A stretch of DNA of 64,000 nt from Paraburkholderia terricola (GTDB lineage Bacteria > Pseudomonadota > Gammaproteobacteria > Burkholderiales > Burkholderiaceae), in contig NZ_FRAB01000005.1 of assembly GCF_900142195.1 (NCBI RefSeq), positions 186,001 to 250,000 on the forward strand, read 5' to 3'. The translations under genes were made by a program, and so were the position numbers. Under the pieces are notes generated by a model that was not told where the DNA came from, did not search any database, and saw only the letters and a list, made by a program, of their open reading frames with translations. This document shows positions 18,561 through 27,077 of the stretch, piece by piece. Numbering within the stretch: the first letter of the stretch is position 1; each line of letters starts with the position of its first letter.

Positions 18561-19058
18561 CAGTCAAGATCACTAAACAAAAAGGCAAGAATAAAGTTTG
18601 CGAGGGCGATTCATCGGCCATACTTCAGTCACTGAAAGCCGCCGAGGCTTACGGGCCGGGGTTGCCGCGCATCGGGGAAACCCCGCATCGGCAAGATGCA
18701 ACCGGCGACTCGAACGGCTCGTATCATACCGGCAGGTCTTGGGGCGTCAAGTTAGCTAACCGACATAAGACGGCGAAAAAGACGTGCTTTTGCTGCTCGC
18801 CTCAGCGCAAACTGTTGACATTCAATAGGTTGATTACCGGCGGTGGTCCTGCGAGGAATGGCACCGCGGTGTTTTGTTGTGACAAATCCGACATGAAAAA
18901 CTGTTACTGTTCTTTTTTTTCGGACATCGGATGGCCGGCATCCGGGGCGGTGATCGCCTTTGAAGCTGGCTGGCAGACCGACAGGGCGGCGGCCTGCTCC
19001 TATGTCCGCACAGCGTGACCGTCGGCAGCTACGGCTGCCGACATCAATACCCTATTCC
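18561..19058. other. Intergenic before gspD
   Basis: A 498-bp gap between divergent genes. An ORF at 18662-19018 lacks conserved features and is dismissed. TTGACA at 18815-18820 has no matching -10 at 16-18 bp. The T8 run at 18913-18920 follows no clear stem. The gsp promoter should be here but I cannot place it. Confidence 0.4.
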
Positions 19059-21440
19059 ATGAAAAGAAATCGTATGGCTTTGCGTCGCATCGCAACGGCG
19101 CTGCTGGTGGTTGGACTGATCACCGCGCAGACAGCACAGGCGCAGGTGACACTCAATTTCGTGAACGCGGACATCGACCAGGTGGCGAAGGCGATCGGCG
19201 CGGCAACGGGCAAAACGATCATCGTCGACCCTCGCGTGAAGGGTCAACTGAACCTCGTGTCGGAAAATGCGGTACCTGAGGATCAGGCGCTGAAGACTCT
19301 CCAGTCGGCTTTGCGCATGCAGGGCTTCGCACTGGTGCAGGACCACGGCGTGTTGAAAGTCGTGCCCGAGGCCGACGCCAAGCTGCAGGGTGTGCCGACC
19401 TATGTCGGCAATACGCCCAGCGCGCGCGGCGACCAGGTGGTCACGCAGGTGTTCGTGCTGAAGAACGAATCGGCCAACAACCTGCTGCCGGTGCTGCGTC
19501 CGCTGATCTCGCCGAACAACACCGTGGCCGCTTATCCGGCCAACAATACGATCGTCGTCACCGATTACGCCGACAACGTACGCCGCATCGCGCAGATCAT
19601 CGCAGGCGTGGATACGGCCGCGGGCCAGTCGGTGTCGGTCGTCCAGTTGAAGAACGCGAACGCGCTCGACATCGCCACGCAATTGAACAAGATGCTCGAC
19701 CCGGGCGCGATCGGCAGTACCGACGCGACGCTGAAGGTATCCATCACCGCTGATCCGCGCACCAACTCGCTGCTGATCCGCGCGTCGAACGGTGCGCGTC
19801 TCGCCGCGGCGAAAGCGCTCGCCAAACAGCTCGATTCGCCGACCACCATGCCCGGCAACATGCACGTCGTGCCGCTGCGCAACGCGGAGGCGACGAAGCT
19901 TGCGAAGACCTTGCGCGGGATGCTCGGCAAGGGCGGCGACACCGGCTCGTCGAGCGGCTCGAACGAAGCGAACGCCTTCAACCAGGGCGGGGGCGGGGGC
20001 GGGGGTGGCCTGGGCGGCAACTCGACCGGCACCTCGGGCACGCCTCCGCTGCCCGGCGGCGGGCTCGGCAGCAGCTCGATGTCGTCGTCAATGGGCGGCG
20101 GCGGTGGTGGTGGCGGCGGCGGCGCATACGGCGCGGGCGGCGGTTCGGCCTCCGGCGGCCTGTTCGGCAGCGATAAGGAAAAGAGCGACGACAATCAGCC
20201 AGGCGGCATGATCCAGGCGGATTCAGCAACGAACTCGCTGATCATCACGGCGTCCGAGCCGGTGTATCGCAACCTGCGGGCGGTGATCGAGCAGCTCGAC
20301 GCACGCCGCGCCCAGGTCTACATCGAGGCGCTGATCGTCGAACTCAACTCGAACACGAGCGGCAATCTCGGCATTCAGTGGCAAGTCGCGAACAATTCCG
20401 TATTCGCCGGCACCAATCTCGCCACCGGCTCCGGCAACAGCATCGTCAATCTGACGGCGGGCGCCGCCACGGCCGCGACCGGCGGTCTCGCCTCGGCGCT
20501 CGCAACCCAGGGGCTACAGCAGGGCCTCAACGTCGGCTGGATTCACAACATTTTCGGCGTGCAGGGTCTCGGCGCGCTGCTGCAGGCGCTGTCGCAAACC
20601 GCCGACGCGAACGTGCTGTCCACGCCTAACCTGATCACGCTGGACAACGAGGAAGCCAAGATCGTCGTCGGTACGAACGTGCCGATCCAGACGGGCTCGT
20701 ATTCGAACCTGACGAGCGCCACCGCGACCTCGGCGTTCAATACCTTCGACCGCGTCGACGTCGGTCTGACGCTGCACATCAAGCCGCAGATCACCGATGG
20801 CGGGATTCTCAAGCTGCAGCTCTACACGGAAGACTCGGCGATCGTGAACGGCACGACCAACGCGGTGACCAACCCCGCCGGCCCGCAGTTCACCAAGCGT
20901 TCGATCCAATCGACGGTGCTCGCCGATAACGGCGAGATCATCGTGCTGGGCGGCCTGATGCAGGACAACTACCAGGTCAGCAACAGCAAGGTGCCGCTGC
21001 TGGGCGATATTCCGTGGATCGGCCAATTATTCCGCTCGGAACAGAAGACCCGCCAGAAGACGAATTTGATGGTGTTCCTGCGCCCGGTGATCATCAACGA
21101 CCGCGATACCGCGCAGGCTGTGACCTCGAACCGTTACGACTATATTCAAGGCGTGCAAGGCGCATACAAGTCGGACAATAACGTGATGAAGGACAAGGAC
21201 GACCCGGTGGTTCCGCCCATGCCGACCGGTCCCAGCCAGGGCGGCTCGCCCGCGATGAACCTGTTCGATCTCGACCAGATGCGTCGTCAGCAGCTAGCGC
21301 CGCAGCCGCAGCCTCAGTCGCAGCCGCAGCCGCGCTCGTCGACGCAGCCAGGCGTCGCCCCCCTGACAAACGGCGGCGCGGTGCAGTCCAACCCCGTGAC
21401 GGTCGCGCCGTCCACCGCATCGCCAGGAGTTCAGCCGTGA
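19059..21440 (+). CDS. gspD: Type II secretion outer-membrane secretin
   Basis: The 793-residue protein has a signal peptide ending TAQAQ. N0 starts VTLNFVNADIDQVAKAIGAA, followed by N1-N3 repeats (VFVLKNESANNLLPVLRPLI and similar) and the secretin domain, with VPLLGDIPWIGQLFRSEQKT near the C-terminus. It forms the multimeric outer-membrane channel of the Gsp system. Two glycine-rich runs interrupt N3 at about residues 310-320 and 346-363. The C-terminal 50 residues are Pro/Gln-rich. ATG 19059 is chosen to start the signal peptide; ATG 19074 is also possible. The stop overlaps the gspE GTG as GTGA. Confidence 0.96.
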   Translation: MKRNRMALRRIATALLVVGLITAQTAQAQVTLNFVNADIDQVAKAIGAATGKTIIVDPRVKGQLNLVSENAVPEDQALKTLQSALRMQGFALVQDHGVLKVVPEADAKLQGVPTYVGNTPSARGDQVVTQVFVLKNESANNLLPVLRPLISPNNTVAAYPANNTIVVTDYADNVRRIAQIIAGVDTAAGQSVSVVQLKNANALDIATQLNKMLDPGAIGSTDATLKVSITADPRTNSLLIRASNGARLAAAKALAKQLDSPTTMPGNMHVVPLRNAEATKLAKTLRGMLGKGGDTGSSSGSNEANAFNQGGGGGGGGLGGNSTGTSGTPPLPGGGLGSSSMSSSMGGGGGGGGGGAYGAGGGSASGGLFGSDKEKSDDNQPGGMIQADSATNSLIITASEPVYRNLRAVIEQLDARRAQVYIEALIVELNSNTSGNLGIQWQVANNSVFAGTNLATGSGNSIVNLTAGAATAATGGLASALATQGLQQGLNVGWIHNIFGVQGLGALLQALSQTADANVLSTPNLITLDNEEAKIVVGTNVPIQTGSYSNLTSATATSAFNTFDRVDVGLTLHIKPQITDGGILKLQLYTEDSAIVNGTTNAVTNPAGPQFTKRSIQSTVLADNGEIIVLGGLMQDNYQVSNSKVPLLGDIPWIGQLFRSEQKTRQKTNLMVFLRPVIINDRDTAQAVTSNRYDYIQGVQGAYKSDNNVMKDKDDPVVPPMPTGPSQGGSPAMNLFDLDQMRRQQLAPQPQPQSQPQPRSSTQPGVAPLTNGGAVQSNPVTVAPSTASPGVQP

Positions 21441-22987
21441 GCACGCCGTCCACGCCGCCGTCATCCGCAAAGTCGCCTGCATCGGCGCGCGCTGCGACGG
21501 TTGCGCCCCCGGCGATGACCGAGCAAGCCGAGCGCGCGGCGCCCTCGGGGATTGCCGCACGCCTCGTCCCTTACGGCTTTGCCCGCAGCGGCCAGATCCT
21601 GGTCGCGCATCAGCATGCCGACAGTCTCGAAGTCTGGATCAGCGAGCGCACCAACGACGCCGCGCTCGCGGAAGTCGCGCGCAACTTCGGCGCGTTGTCG
21701 GTCACGCGTTTGCCCGCCGACGAGCTCGCGCAGGCGATCAACCAGGCGTATGCGCGCCACGACGGCAGCGCCGCGCAAGTGGTCGGCGAAGTGGAAGGCG
21801 AAGTCGATCTGTCGCGCCTGATGCAGGACATTCCCGAGGTCGAGGATCTGCTCGAGTCGGAAGACGATGCGCCGATCATCCGCATGATCAACGCGCTGCT
21901 CACGCAAGCCGCGCGCGAGCAGGCGTCGGATATTCACATCGAGCCGTTCGAGACTTCTTCCGTGGTGCGTTTTCGGGTCGACGGCACGCTGCGCGACGTC
22001 GTGCGGCCGAAGAAAGCGCTGCACGGCGCACTGATTTCGCGGATCAAGATCATGGCGCAGCTCGACATCGCGGAAAAGCGTCTGCCGCAAGACGGCCGTA
22101 TCACGCTGCGCGTGGGCGGCCGTCCGGTCGACGTGCGCGTGTCGACGCTGCCCACCGGGCACGGCGAGCGCGCGGTGCTGCGTCTGCTGGAAAAAGACGC
22201 GTCGCGTCTGAACCTCGAAGCGCTCGGCATGGGGCCGGATACGCTCGTCAAGTTCGACAAGCTGATCGGCAAGCCGCACGGCATCGTGCTCGTGACCGGC
22301 CCGACCGGTTCGGGCAAGACGACCACGCTGTACGCGTCGATGTCGCGGCTCGAAACCGCGACCACCAACATTATGACGGTGGAAGACCCGATCGAATACG
22401 ACCTGTCGGGCATCGGCCAGACGCAGGTCAACGAGCGGATCGGCATGACGTTCGCGCGGGCGCTGCGCTCGATTCTGCGGCAGGACCCGGACATCATCAT
22501 GATCGGTGAAATCCGCGACCTCGAAACCGCGCAGATCGCGGTGCAGGCGTCGCTGACCGGCCACCTCGTTCTGGCAACGCTGCACACGAACGACGCGGCA
22601 TCGGCGGTAACGCGTTTGACCGACATGGGCGTGGAGCCCTATCTGCTGGCGTCGTCGCTGCTCGGCGTGCTGGCGCAGCGGCTCGTGCGCCGCCTGTGCC
22701 CGGTGTGCCGCGAGGAGCGCGTCGAGGAAGACGGCCGCGTGCATTGGCATCCGGTGGGTTGCGACAAGTGCGGCCAGTCCGGCTACACGGGCCGCCGCGG
22801 CGTGTACGAACTGCTGCTGATCGACGACGAGATCCGCACGCTGGTCCACCGCAATGCGTCCGACGCCGAGATTCTCACCGCCGGCCGTGCGCAAGGCATG
22901 CGCACACTGCGTGAGGATGCGGACCGCTGGCTCGCCTCCGGGCTCACGTCGCTCGAGGAAGTCATCCGCGTGACGGGCGGAGCATAA
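21437..22987 (+). CDS. gspE: Type II secretion ATPase
   Basis: The 516-residue cytoplasmic ATPase starts at GTG 21437, overlapping the gspD stop. Domains: a Pro/Ala-rich N-terminus, then the N1E GspL-binding region with FARSGQILVAHQHADSLEV. The catalytic core has Walker A VTGPTGSGKTTTLYA, the Asp box IMTVEDPIEYDL and Walker B ILRQDPDIIMIGEIRDLETA. The zinc module is CPVC plus CDKC with an insert between. It powers pseudopilus assembly. GspF follows after 4 bp. Confidence 0.97.
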   Translation: MSTPSTPPSSAKSPASARAATVAPPAMTEQAERAAPSGIAARLVPYGFARSGQILVAHQHADSLEVWISERTNDAALAEVARNFGALSVTRLPADELAQAINQAYARHDGSAAQVVGEVEGEVDLSRLMQDIPEVEDLLESEDDAPIIRMINALLTQAAREQASDIHIEPFETSSVVRFRVDGTLRDVVRPKKALHGALISRIKIMAQLDIAEKRLPQDGRITLRVGGRPVDVRVSTLPTGHGERAVLRLLEKDASRLNLEALGMGPDTLVKFDKLIGKPHGIVLVTGPTGSGKTTTLYASMSRLETATTNIMTVEDPIEYDLSGIGQTQVNERIGMTFARALRSILRQDPDIIMIGEIRDLETAQIAVQASLTGHLVLATLHTNDAASAVTRLTDMGVEPYLLASSLLGVLAQRLVRRLCPVCREERVEEDGRVHWHPVGCDKCGQSGYTGRRGVYELLLIDDEIRTLVHRNASDAEILTAGRAQGMRTLREDADRWLASGLTSLEEVIRVTGGA

Positions 22988-22991
22988 GCGC

Positions 22992-24209
22992 ATGCCGGCA
23001 TTTCGTTTCGAGGCGATCGACGCGGCGGGCAAGGCGCAAAAAGGCGTGCTCGACGCGGACAGCGCGCGCGGCGCGCGGACCAATCTGCGCTCGCAAGGAC
23101 TTACGCCGCTCGTCGTCGAACCCGCGGCGACGCGCACGCGCGGCGAGCGCAATCAACGCTTGTCGCTCGGGCGGCGCCTGTCGCAGCGCGAGCAGGCGAT
23201 TCTCACGCGGCAACTCGCGAGCCTGCTGATCGCCGGCTTGCCGCTCGACGAAGCCCTTGCGGTGCTTACCGAGCAATCGGAGCGCGACTACATTCGCGAG
23301 CTGATGGCGTCGATTCGCGCGGAAGTGCTCGGCGGCCATTCGCTGGCCAATGCGCTGACGCAGCATCCGAAAGACTTCCCCGAGATTTATCGCGCGCTGG
23401 TGGCGGCCGGCGAGCACACCGGCAAGCTGGGTCTCGTGCTTTCGCGCCTCGCCGACTACATCGAGCAACGCAACGCGCTCAAGCAGAAGATCGTGCTCGC
23501 CTTCACGTATCCGGCGATCGTCACGCTGATTGCCTTCGGCATCGTCACGTTTCTGCTGAGCTACGTGGTGCCGCAAGTGGTGAACGTGTTCGCCAGCACC
23601 AAGCAGCAACTGCCCTTCCTCACCGTCATGATGATGGCGCTGTCGGGCTTCGTGCGGCACTGGTGGTGGGCGCTGATGATCGGGGTGGCCGTGCTGGTGT
23701 ATCTGGTGCGCTCGATCCTGAAGCAGCCGGGCCCGCGCCTCGCGTTCGACCGCTGGCTTCTGACGGCGCCGCTGCTCGGCAAACTCGTGCGTGGCTATAA
23801 CACGGTACGTTTCGCCAGCACGCTGGGCATTCTGACGGCGGCGGGTGTGCCGATTCTGCGCGCGCTGCAAGCGGCGGCCGAAACGCTCAGCAACAACGCG
23901 ATGCGCGGCAACATCGACGACGCGATCGTGCGCGTGCGCGAAGGCACGTCGCTATCGCGCGCGCTCGGCAATACGAAGACGTTTCCGCCGGTGCTGGTTC
24001 ACCTGATCCGCTCGGGCGAAGCGACCGGCGACGTCACCACCATGCTCGACCGTGCCGCCGACGGCGAAGCCCGCGAACTGGAGCGCCGCACGATGTTCCT
24101 CACGAGCCTGCTGGAGCCGTTGCTGATTCTGGCGATGGGGGGCGTGGTGCTGGTGATCGTGCTGGCGGTGATGCTGCCGATCATCGAGTTGAACAACCTG
24201 GTGCAGTAG
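22992..24209 (+). CDS. gspF: Type II secretion inner-membrane platform protein
   Basis: The 405-residue protein starts MPAFRFEAIDAAGKAQKGVL, the GspF/PilC N-terminus. Two repeated GspF domains contain LASLLIAGLPLDEALAVL and LGILTAAGVPILRALQAAAE. Hydrophobic segments lie near 170-195, 220-240 and the C-terminus (LLILAMGGVVLVIVLAVMLP). It links GspE to the pseudopilus in the inner membrane. It ends 68 bp before the inverted gspC gene. Confidence 0.97.
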   Translation: MPAFRFEAIDAAGKAQKGVLDADSARGARTNLRSQGLTPLVVEPAATRTRGERNQRLSLGRRLSQREQAILTRQLASLLIAGLPLDEALAVLTEQSERDYIRELMASIRAEVLGGHSLANALTQHPKDFPEIYRALVAAGEHTGKLGLVLSRLADYIEQRNALKQKIVLAFTYPAIVTLIAFGIVTFLLSYVVPQVVNVFASTKQQLPFLTVMMMALSGFVRHWWWALMIGVAVLVYLVRSILKQPGPRLAFDRWLLTAPLLGKLVRGYNTVRFASTLGILTAAGVPILRALQAAAETLSNNAMRGNIDDAIVRVREGTSLSRALGNTKTFPPVLVHLIRSGEATGDVTTMLDRAADGEARELERRTMFLTSLLEPLLILAMGGVVLVIVLAVMLPIIELNNLVQ

Positions 24210-24277
24210 CGCGGAAGTCTGGTCGGATCGCGCGGTGGCCGCGCAATCCGGTGAAGCCGGTCAGGACGCTCGACGCC

Positions 24278-24691
24278 TCAGCGCACGTAAATCGTAGGAC
24301 CTGCCGCATTGGCCGGCAGGAACACTTCGGAATGCGCGCCGTTGCGGTCGATGATGATCGAACGGGCGCGCACTTCGGAGAGCTTGGCGCCTTGCATCAG
24401 CGCGCTGCCGAGCGAGACGGCGCGCGGCGGTTCACCGCCGACGCTGACGATGGCCGCGGCGCCTTCGCGCAAAGCGAGGATGCCGAACAGATGCACGTCC
24501 TGGTTGGCGGTGCGCGTGAGTTGCCCGCCGAACAGCGTGGCGGCCTGTTCGGTCGACACCTGAGGATGCGCGGCGGCCGCGGGCAACGGCGCACCGGACG
24601 TCGTGGCGAGCGTGATGACCCAGTAGGTCAATGTCGCGCAGAACACGGCGAACAGCGCGAGCGACAGAAGGCGGATTTGGATGGCGTTCAT
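24278..24691 (-). CDS. gspC: GspC-like type II secretion protein, short, opposite strand
   Basis: Read from ATG 24691, this 137-residue protein has one N-terminal membrane helix (LLSLALFAVFCATLTYWVIT). A periplasmic HR-like domain follows: LFGGQLTRTANQDVHLFGIL, ALREGAAAIVSVGGEPPRAV, and IIIDRNGAHSEVFLPA. These match the homology region of GspC that contacts GspD N0. Typical GspC proteins are near 270-300 residues and end in a PDZ or coiled-coil domain, which is missing here. It is the only minus-strand gene in the cluster and so cannot share the operon transcript. In-frame ATGs at 24697 and 24700 are alternatives. Confidence 0.8.
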   Translation of the reverse strand: MNAIQIRLLSLALFAVFCATLTYWVITLATTSGAPLPAAAAHPQVSTEQAATLFGGQLTRTANQDVHLFGILALREGAAAIVSVGGEPPRAVSLGSALMQGAKLSEVRARSIIIDRNGAHSEVFLPANAAGPTIYVR

Positions 24692-24861
24692 GCGCATCAT
24701 TGTACGGACTATTGTGAAAATTGCGTTGGGTTGAAACCCTTCCACACCATGACATTAAAATGACCGGCCGGGCCTGTTCGATGGCACCCTGATTACTGAC
24801 GCGCCCGCTGAAGCGCGAATTCCGTCCGATCGAAAATTCATCTGAAAAGAGGTAGCAAGTT

Positions 24862-25326
24862 ATGCAACTGTCGACCACTCGCCGCGCTGAAATCGCGGGT
24901 TCGCGCAGCCGCCGTCAACGCGGTTTCACGCTGATCGAAATCATGGTCGTGATCGCGATTCTGGGCATTCTCGCCGCGTTGATCGTGCCGAAGATCATGA
25001 GCCGCCCGGACGAAGCGCGGCGCGTCGCCGCCAAGCAGGACATCGGCACGGTGATGCAGGCGCTCAAGCTGTACCGTCTCGACAACGGCCGTTACCCGAC
25101 CCAGGAGCAAGGTCTGCGCTCGCTGATCGAAAAACCGGGCACGGACCCGGTGCCGAACAACTGGAAGGACGGCGGCTATCTCGAGCGTCTGCCGAATGAT
25201 CCGTGGGGCAACAGCTATCAGTACCTGAATCCGGGCGTGCACGGCGAGATCGACGTGTTTAGTTATGGCGCCGACGGCAAGGCCGGCGGCGAAGGCAACG
25301 ATTCCGACGTCGGCTCGTGGCAATAA
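24862..25326 (+). CDS. gspG: Major pseudopilin
   Basis: The 154-residue prepilin has leader MQLSTTRRAEIAGSRSRRQRG and is cut before FTLIEIMVVIAILGILAALI, with Glu5 present. The C-terminal major pseudopilin domain has RRVAAKQDIGTVMQALKLYR, PTQEQGLRSLIEKP and the calcium-loop region DPWGNSYQYLNPGVHGEID. It polymerises into the pseudopilus. AAAGAGGTAGC upstream is a good ribosome site. It is the first gene after the inverted gspC and probably has its own promoter in 24692-24861. Confidence 0.97.
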   Translation: MQLSTTRRAEIAGSRSRRQRGFTLIEIMVVIAILGILAALIVPKIMSRPDEARRVAAKQDIGTVMQALKLYRLDNGRYPTQEQGLRSLIEKPGTDPVPNNWKDGGYLERLPNDPWGNSYQYLNPGVHGEIDVFSYGADGKAGGEGNDSDVGSWQ

Positions 25327-25433
25327 GCTGCGGAGAAGCCGCTGATTTTGTCAGGTGCGCAGAGTCGTCCTTCTTTACGGTCGGCTCGCGCGTCCTGTCG
25401 ATGTACCGTTTTTGACTTTTAGGTTGATCGTTC

Positions 25434-26015
25434 GTGGCCGGCACTATGCGTATGTCCGCTTGCAAGTCCCATGTGGACACTCCGTGTACGGCTTCGTTGC
25501 CGCGCATGGCGTGGGTCGGCGCGCGCGGGCGTGACCTGCCCCGTCCGCATGCGAGCGGCCGGAAGCGCGCAGCCGGTTTCACGCTGCTGGAAATGATGGT
25601 GGTGCTGGTGATCGCGGGTTTGCTGGTATCGCTGACCGCGTTGACGATGACGCGCAATCCGCGCACGGATCTGAACGAGGAAGCGCAACGTCTCGCGCTG
25701 CTGTTCGAATCGGCCGGCGACGAAGCGCAGGTGCGCGCGCGGCCGATCGCCTGGCAACCGTCCGAGAGCGGCTTTCGTTTCGACGTGCGTACCGAGGACG
25801 GCTGGCGCCCGCTGCGCGACGACCTGCTCGGACCGCGCCACTGGGAAGGCGGCGTGACCGGCGTGGCGATCAACTATCCCGGCTCGGATGCGCAGCCGGG
25901 CCGCATCGTGTTCGGCACTGAAGCGATCGACGTGCCGGTGCGGATTACGCTGTTTTCGGCGGCGGGGAGCGCGACGATCGTCGGCACCGGCAATGGCCGC
26001 TATGAGGTGCATTGA
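25434..26015 (+). CDS. gspH: Minor pseudopilin H
   Basis: The cleavage region is RKRAAG/FTLLEMMVVLVIAGLLVS, with Glu5 conserved, followed by a GspH beta domain (RLALLFESAGDEAQVRARPI and later GSATIVGTGNGRYEV). From GTG 25434 the leader is about 48 residues, unusually long. In-frame ATGs at 25446, 25452 and 25506 are possible later starts, and I cannot choose between them. It is part of the minor pseudopilin tip complex. The stop lies one base before the gspI start. Confidence 0.9.
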   Translation: MAGTMRMSACKSHVDTPCTASLPRMAWVGARGRDLPRPHASGRKRAAGFTLLEMMVVLVIAGLLVSLTALTMTRNPRTDLNEEAQRLALLFESAGDEAQVRARPIAWQPSESGFRFDVRTEDGWRPLRDDLLGPRHWEGGVTGVAINYPGSDAQPGRIVFGTEAIDVPVRITLFSAAGSATIVGTGNGRYEVH

Positions 26016-26016
26016 G

Positions 26017-26421
26017 ATGTGGCGTTGCGGGAGCATGAGCGCGCGCGCGTCGCAGCGCGGTTTTACGATGATCGAAGTGCTGGTGGCGCTTGCGATCATC
26101 GCGGTGGCGTTGGGCGCGTCGTTGCGCGCGGTCGGCAGTCTCGCGACCGGCGAAGCCGATCTGCACCGGCGTTTGCTGGCGGGCTGGAGCGCGGACAACG
26201 CGTTGGCGCAATTGCGCCTGACGCATGCCTGGCCGAACGTCGGCTCGACGAGCTTCGACTGTTCGCAGGGCAACTTGCAACTGATTTGTACGCAGCAGGT
26301 GACGGCGACGCCGAATCCGGTATTTCGTCGGGTGGAAGTGATGGTGACGATGCCAGGGCGTTCCGGCAACTTGGCGCAGATGGTCACGGTGGTGGCGAAT
26401 GAAACCAACCGTTCGCTCTAG
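26017..26421 (+). CDS. gspI: Minor pseudopilin I
   Basis: From ATG 26017 the 134-residue prepilin has the cleavage site ASQRG/FTMIEVLVALAIIAVALGAS. The C-terminal domain contains NALAQLRLTHAWPNVGSTSF and ends NETNRSL. GAGGTG at 26004-26009, 7 bases upstream, supports this start although the frame is open further upstream. It overlaps gspJ by 23 bases, implying coupling. GspI nucleates the tip complex with J, K and H. Confidence 0.92.
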   Translation: MWRCGSMSARASQRGFTMIEVLVALAIIAVALGASLRAVGSLATGEADLHRRLLAGWSADNALAQLRLTHAWPNVGSTSFDCSQGNLQLICTQQVTATPNPVFRRVEVMVTMPGRSGNLAQMVTVVANETNRSL

Positions 26422-27076
26422 GCGCCGCCGCCCGTCGGGCGCGCGTGGCTTCACGCTGATCGAGCTGCTGGTCGCGATTGCGATTCTGGCGGTGATCGCG
26501 GTGCTGTCGTGGCGCGGGCTCGACCAGATCATTCGCGGGCGGCAGACCATCACGAGCGCGATGGAAGAGGAGCGCGTGTTCGCGCAGTTATTCGACCAGA
26601 TACGGATCGACGCGCGCCAGGCCGCGTCGGACGACGAATCCGGTCAGGCGGCCATTACGGTGTCCGGCAGCGTGTTGCAGATCGTGCGGCAAATGAACTT
26701 GCCGGCGACGGCGCCGCGCTTGCAGGTGGTTCGGTATCGGGTATCCGAGGGACGCGTGATTCGCTATGCGTCGCCGCCGTTGGGCAATGTCGGCGAGTTG
26801 CGGCGGGCGTTGCGTGGTGAGGAGGGTGAGGGGTGGGCAACGGTGCCGTTGATGGGCGGTGTGGGAGCGATTTCCGCGCGGGTTTATGTGCCCAAAGTTG
26901 GCTGGACCACGCAGATGAAGGACGTGCAGAGTGCGATTACCGAGAACGACAATAATCTTAAGGTGCCGCAGTTGGGGAATGCGCCGTTGCCGCGGTCTGT
27001 GACCGGGCTTGAGGTTCGTATCGGGGCTAAGGGGTTGGCGCGGCCTGTTACGCGGGTTTTTCTCGTCGGGGAATGA
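26399..27076 (+). CDS. gspJ: Minor pseudopilin J
   Basis: The 225-residue prepilin has leader MKPTVRSRRRRPSGARG cut before FTLIELLVAIAILAVIAVLS. It contains the GspJ pattern SWRGLDQIIRGRQTIT, EEERVFAQLFDQIRIDARQA and, near the C-terminus, RSVTGLEVRIGAKGLARPV. The start overlaps the gspI 3' end. The stop TGA is followed after one base by the gspK ATG. It forms the tip with GspI and GspK. Confidence 0.95.
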   Translation: MKPTVRSRRRRPSGARGFTLIELLVAIAILAVIAVLSWRGLDQIIRGRQTITSAMEEERVFAQLFDQIRIDARQAASDDESGQAAITVSGSVLQIVRQMNLPATAPRLQVVRYRVSEGRVIRYASPPLGNVGELRRALRGEEGEGWATVPLMGGVGAISARVYVPKVGWTTQMKDVQSAITENDNNLKVPQLGNAPLPRSVTGLEVRIGAKGLARPVTRVFLVGE

Positions 27077-27077
27077 T

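Noticed and set aside
18662..19018. ORF of 118 residues before gspD
   Set aside because: No recognisable domain, poor start context, odd Cys-rich composition and overlap with the gspD leader region. Most likely a chance frame in non-coding DNA.
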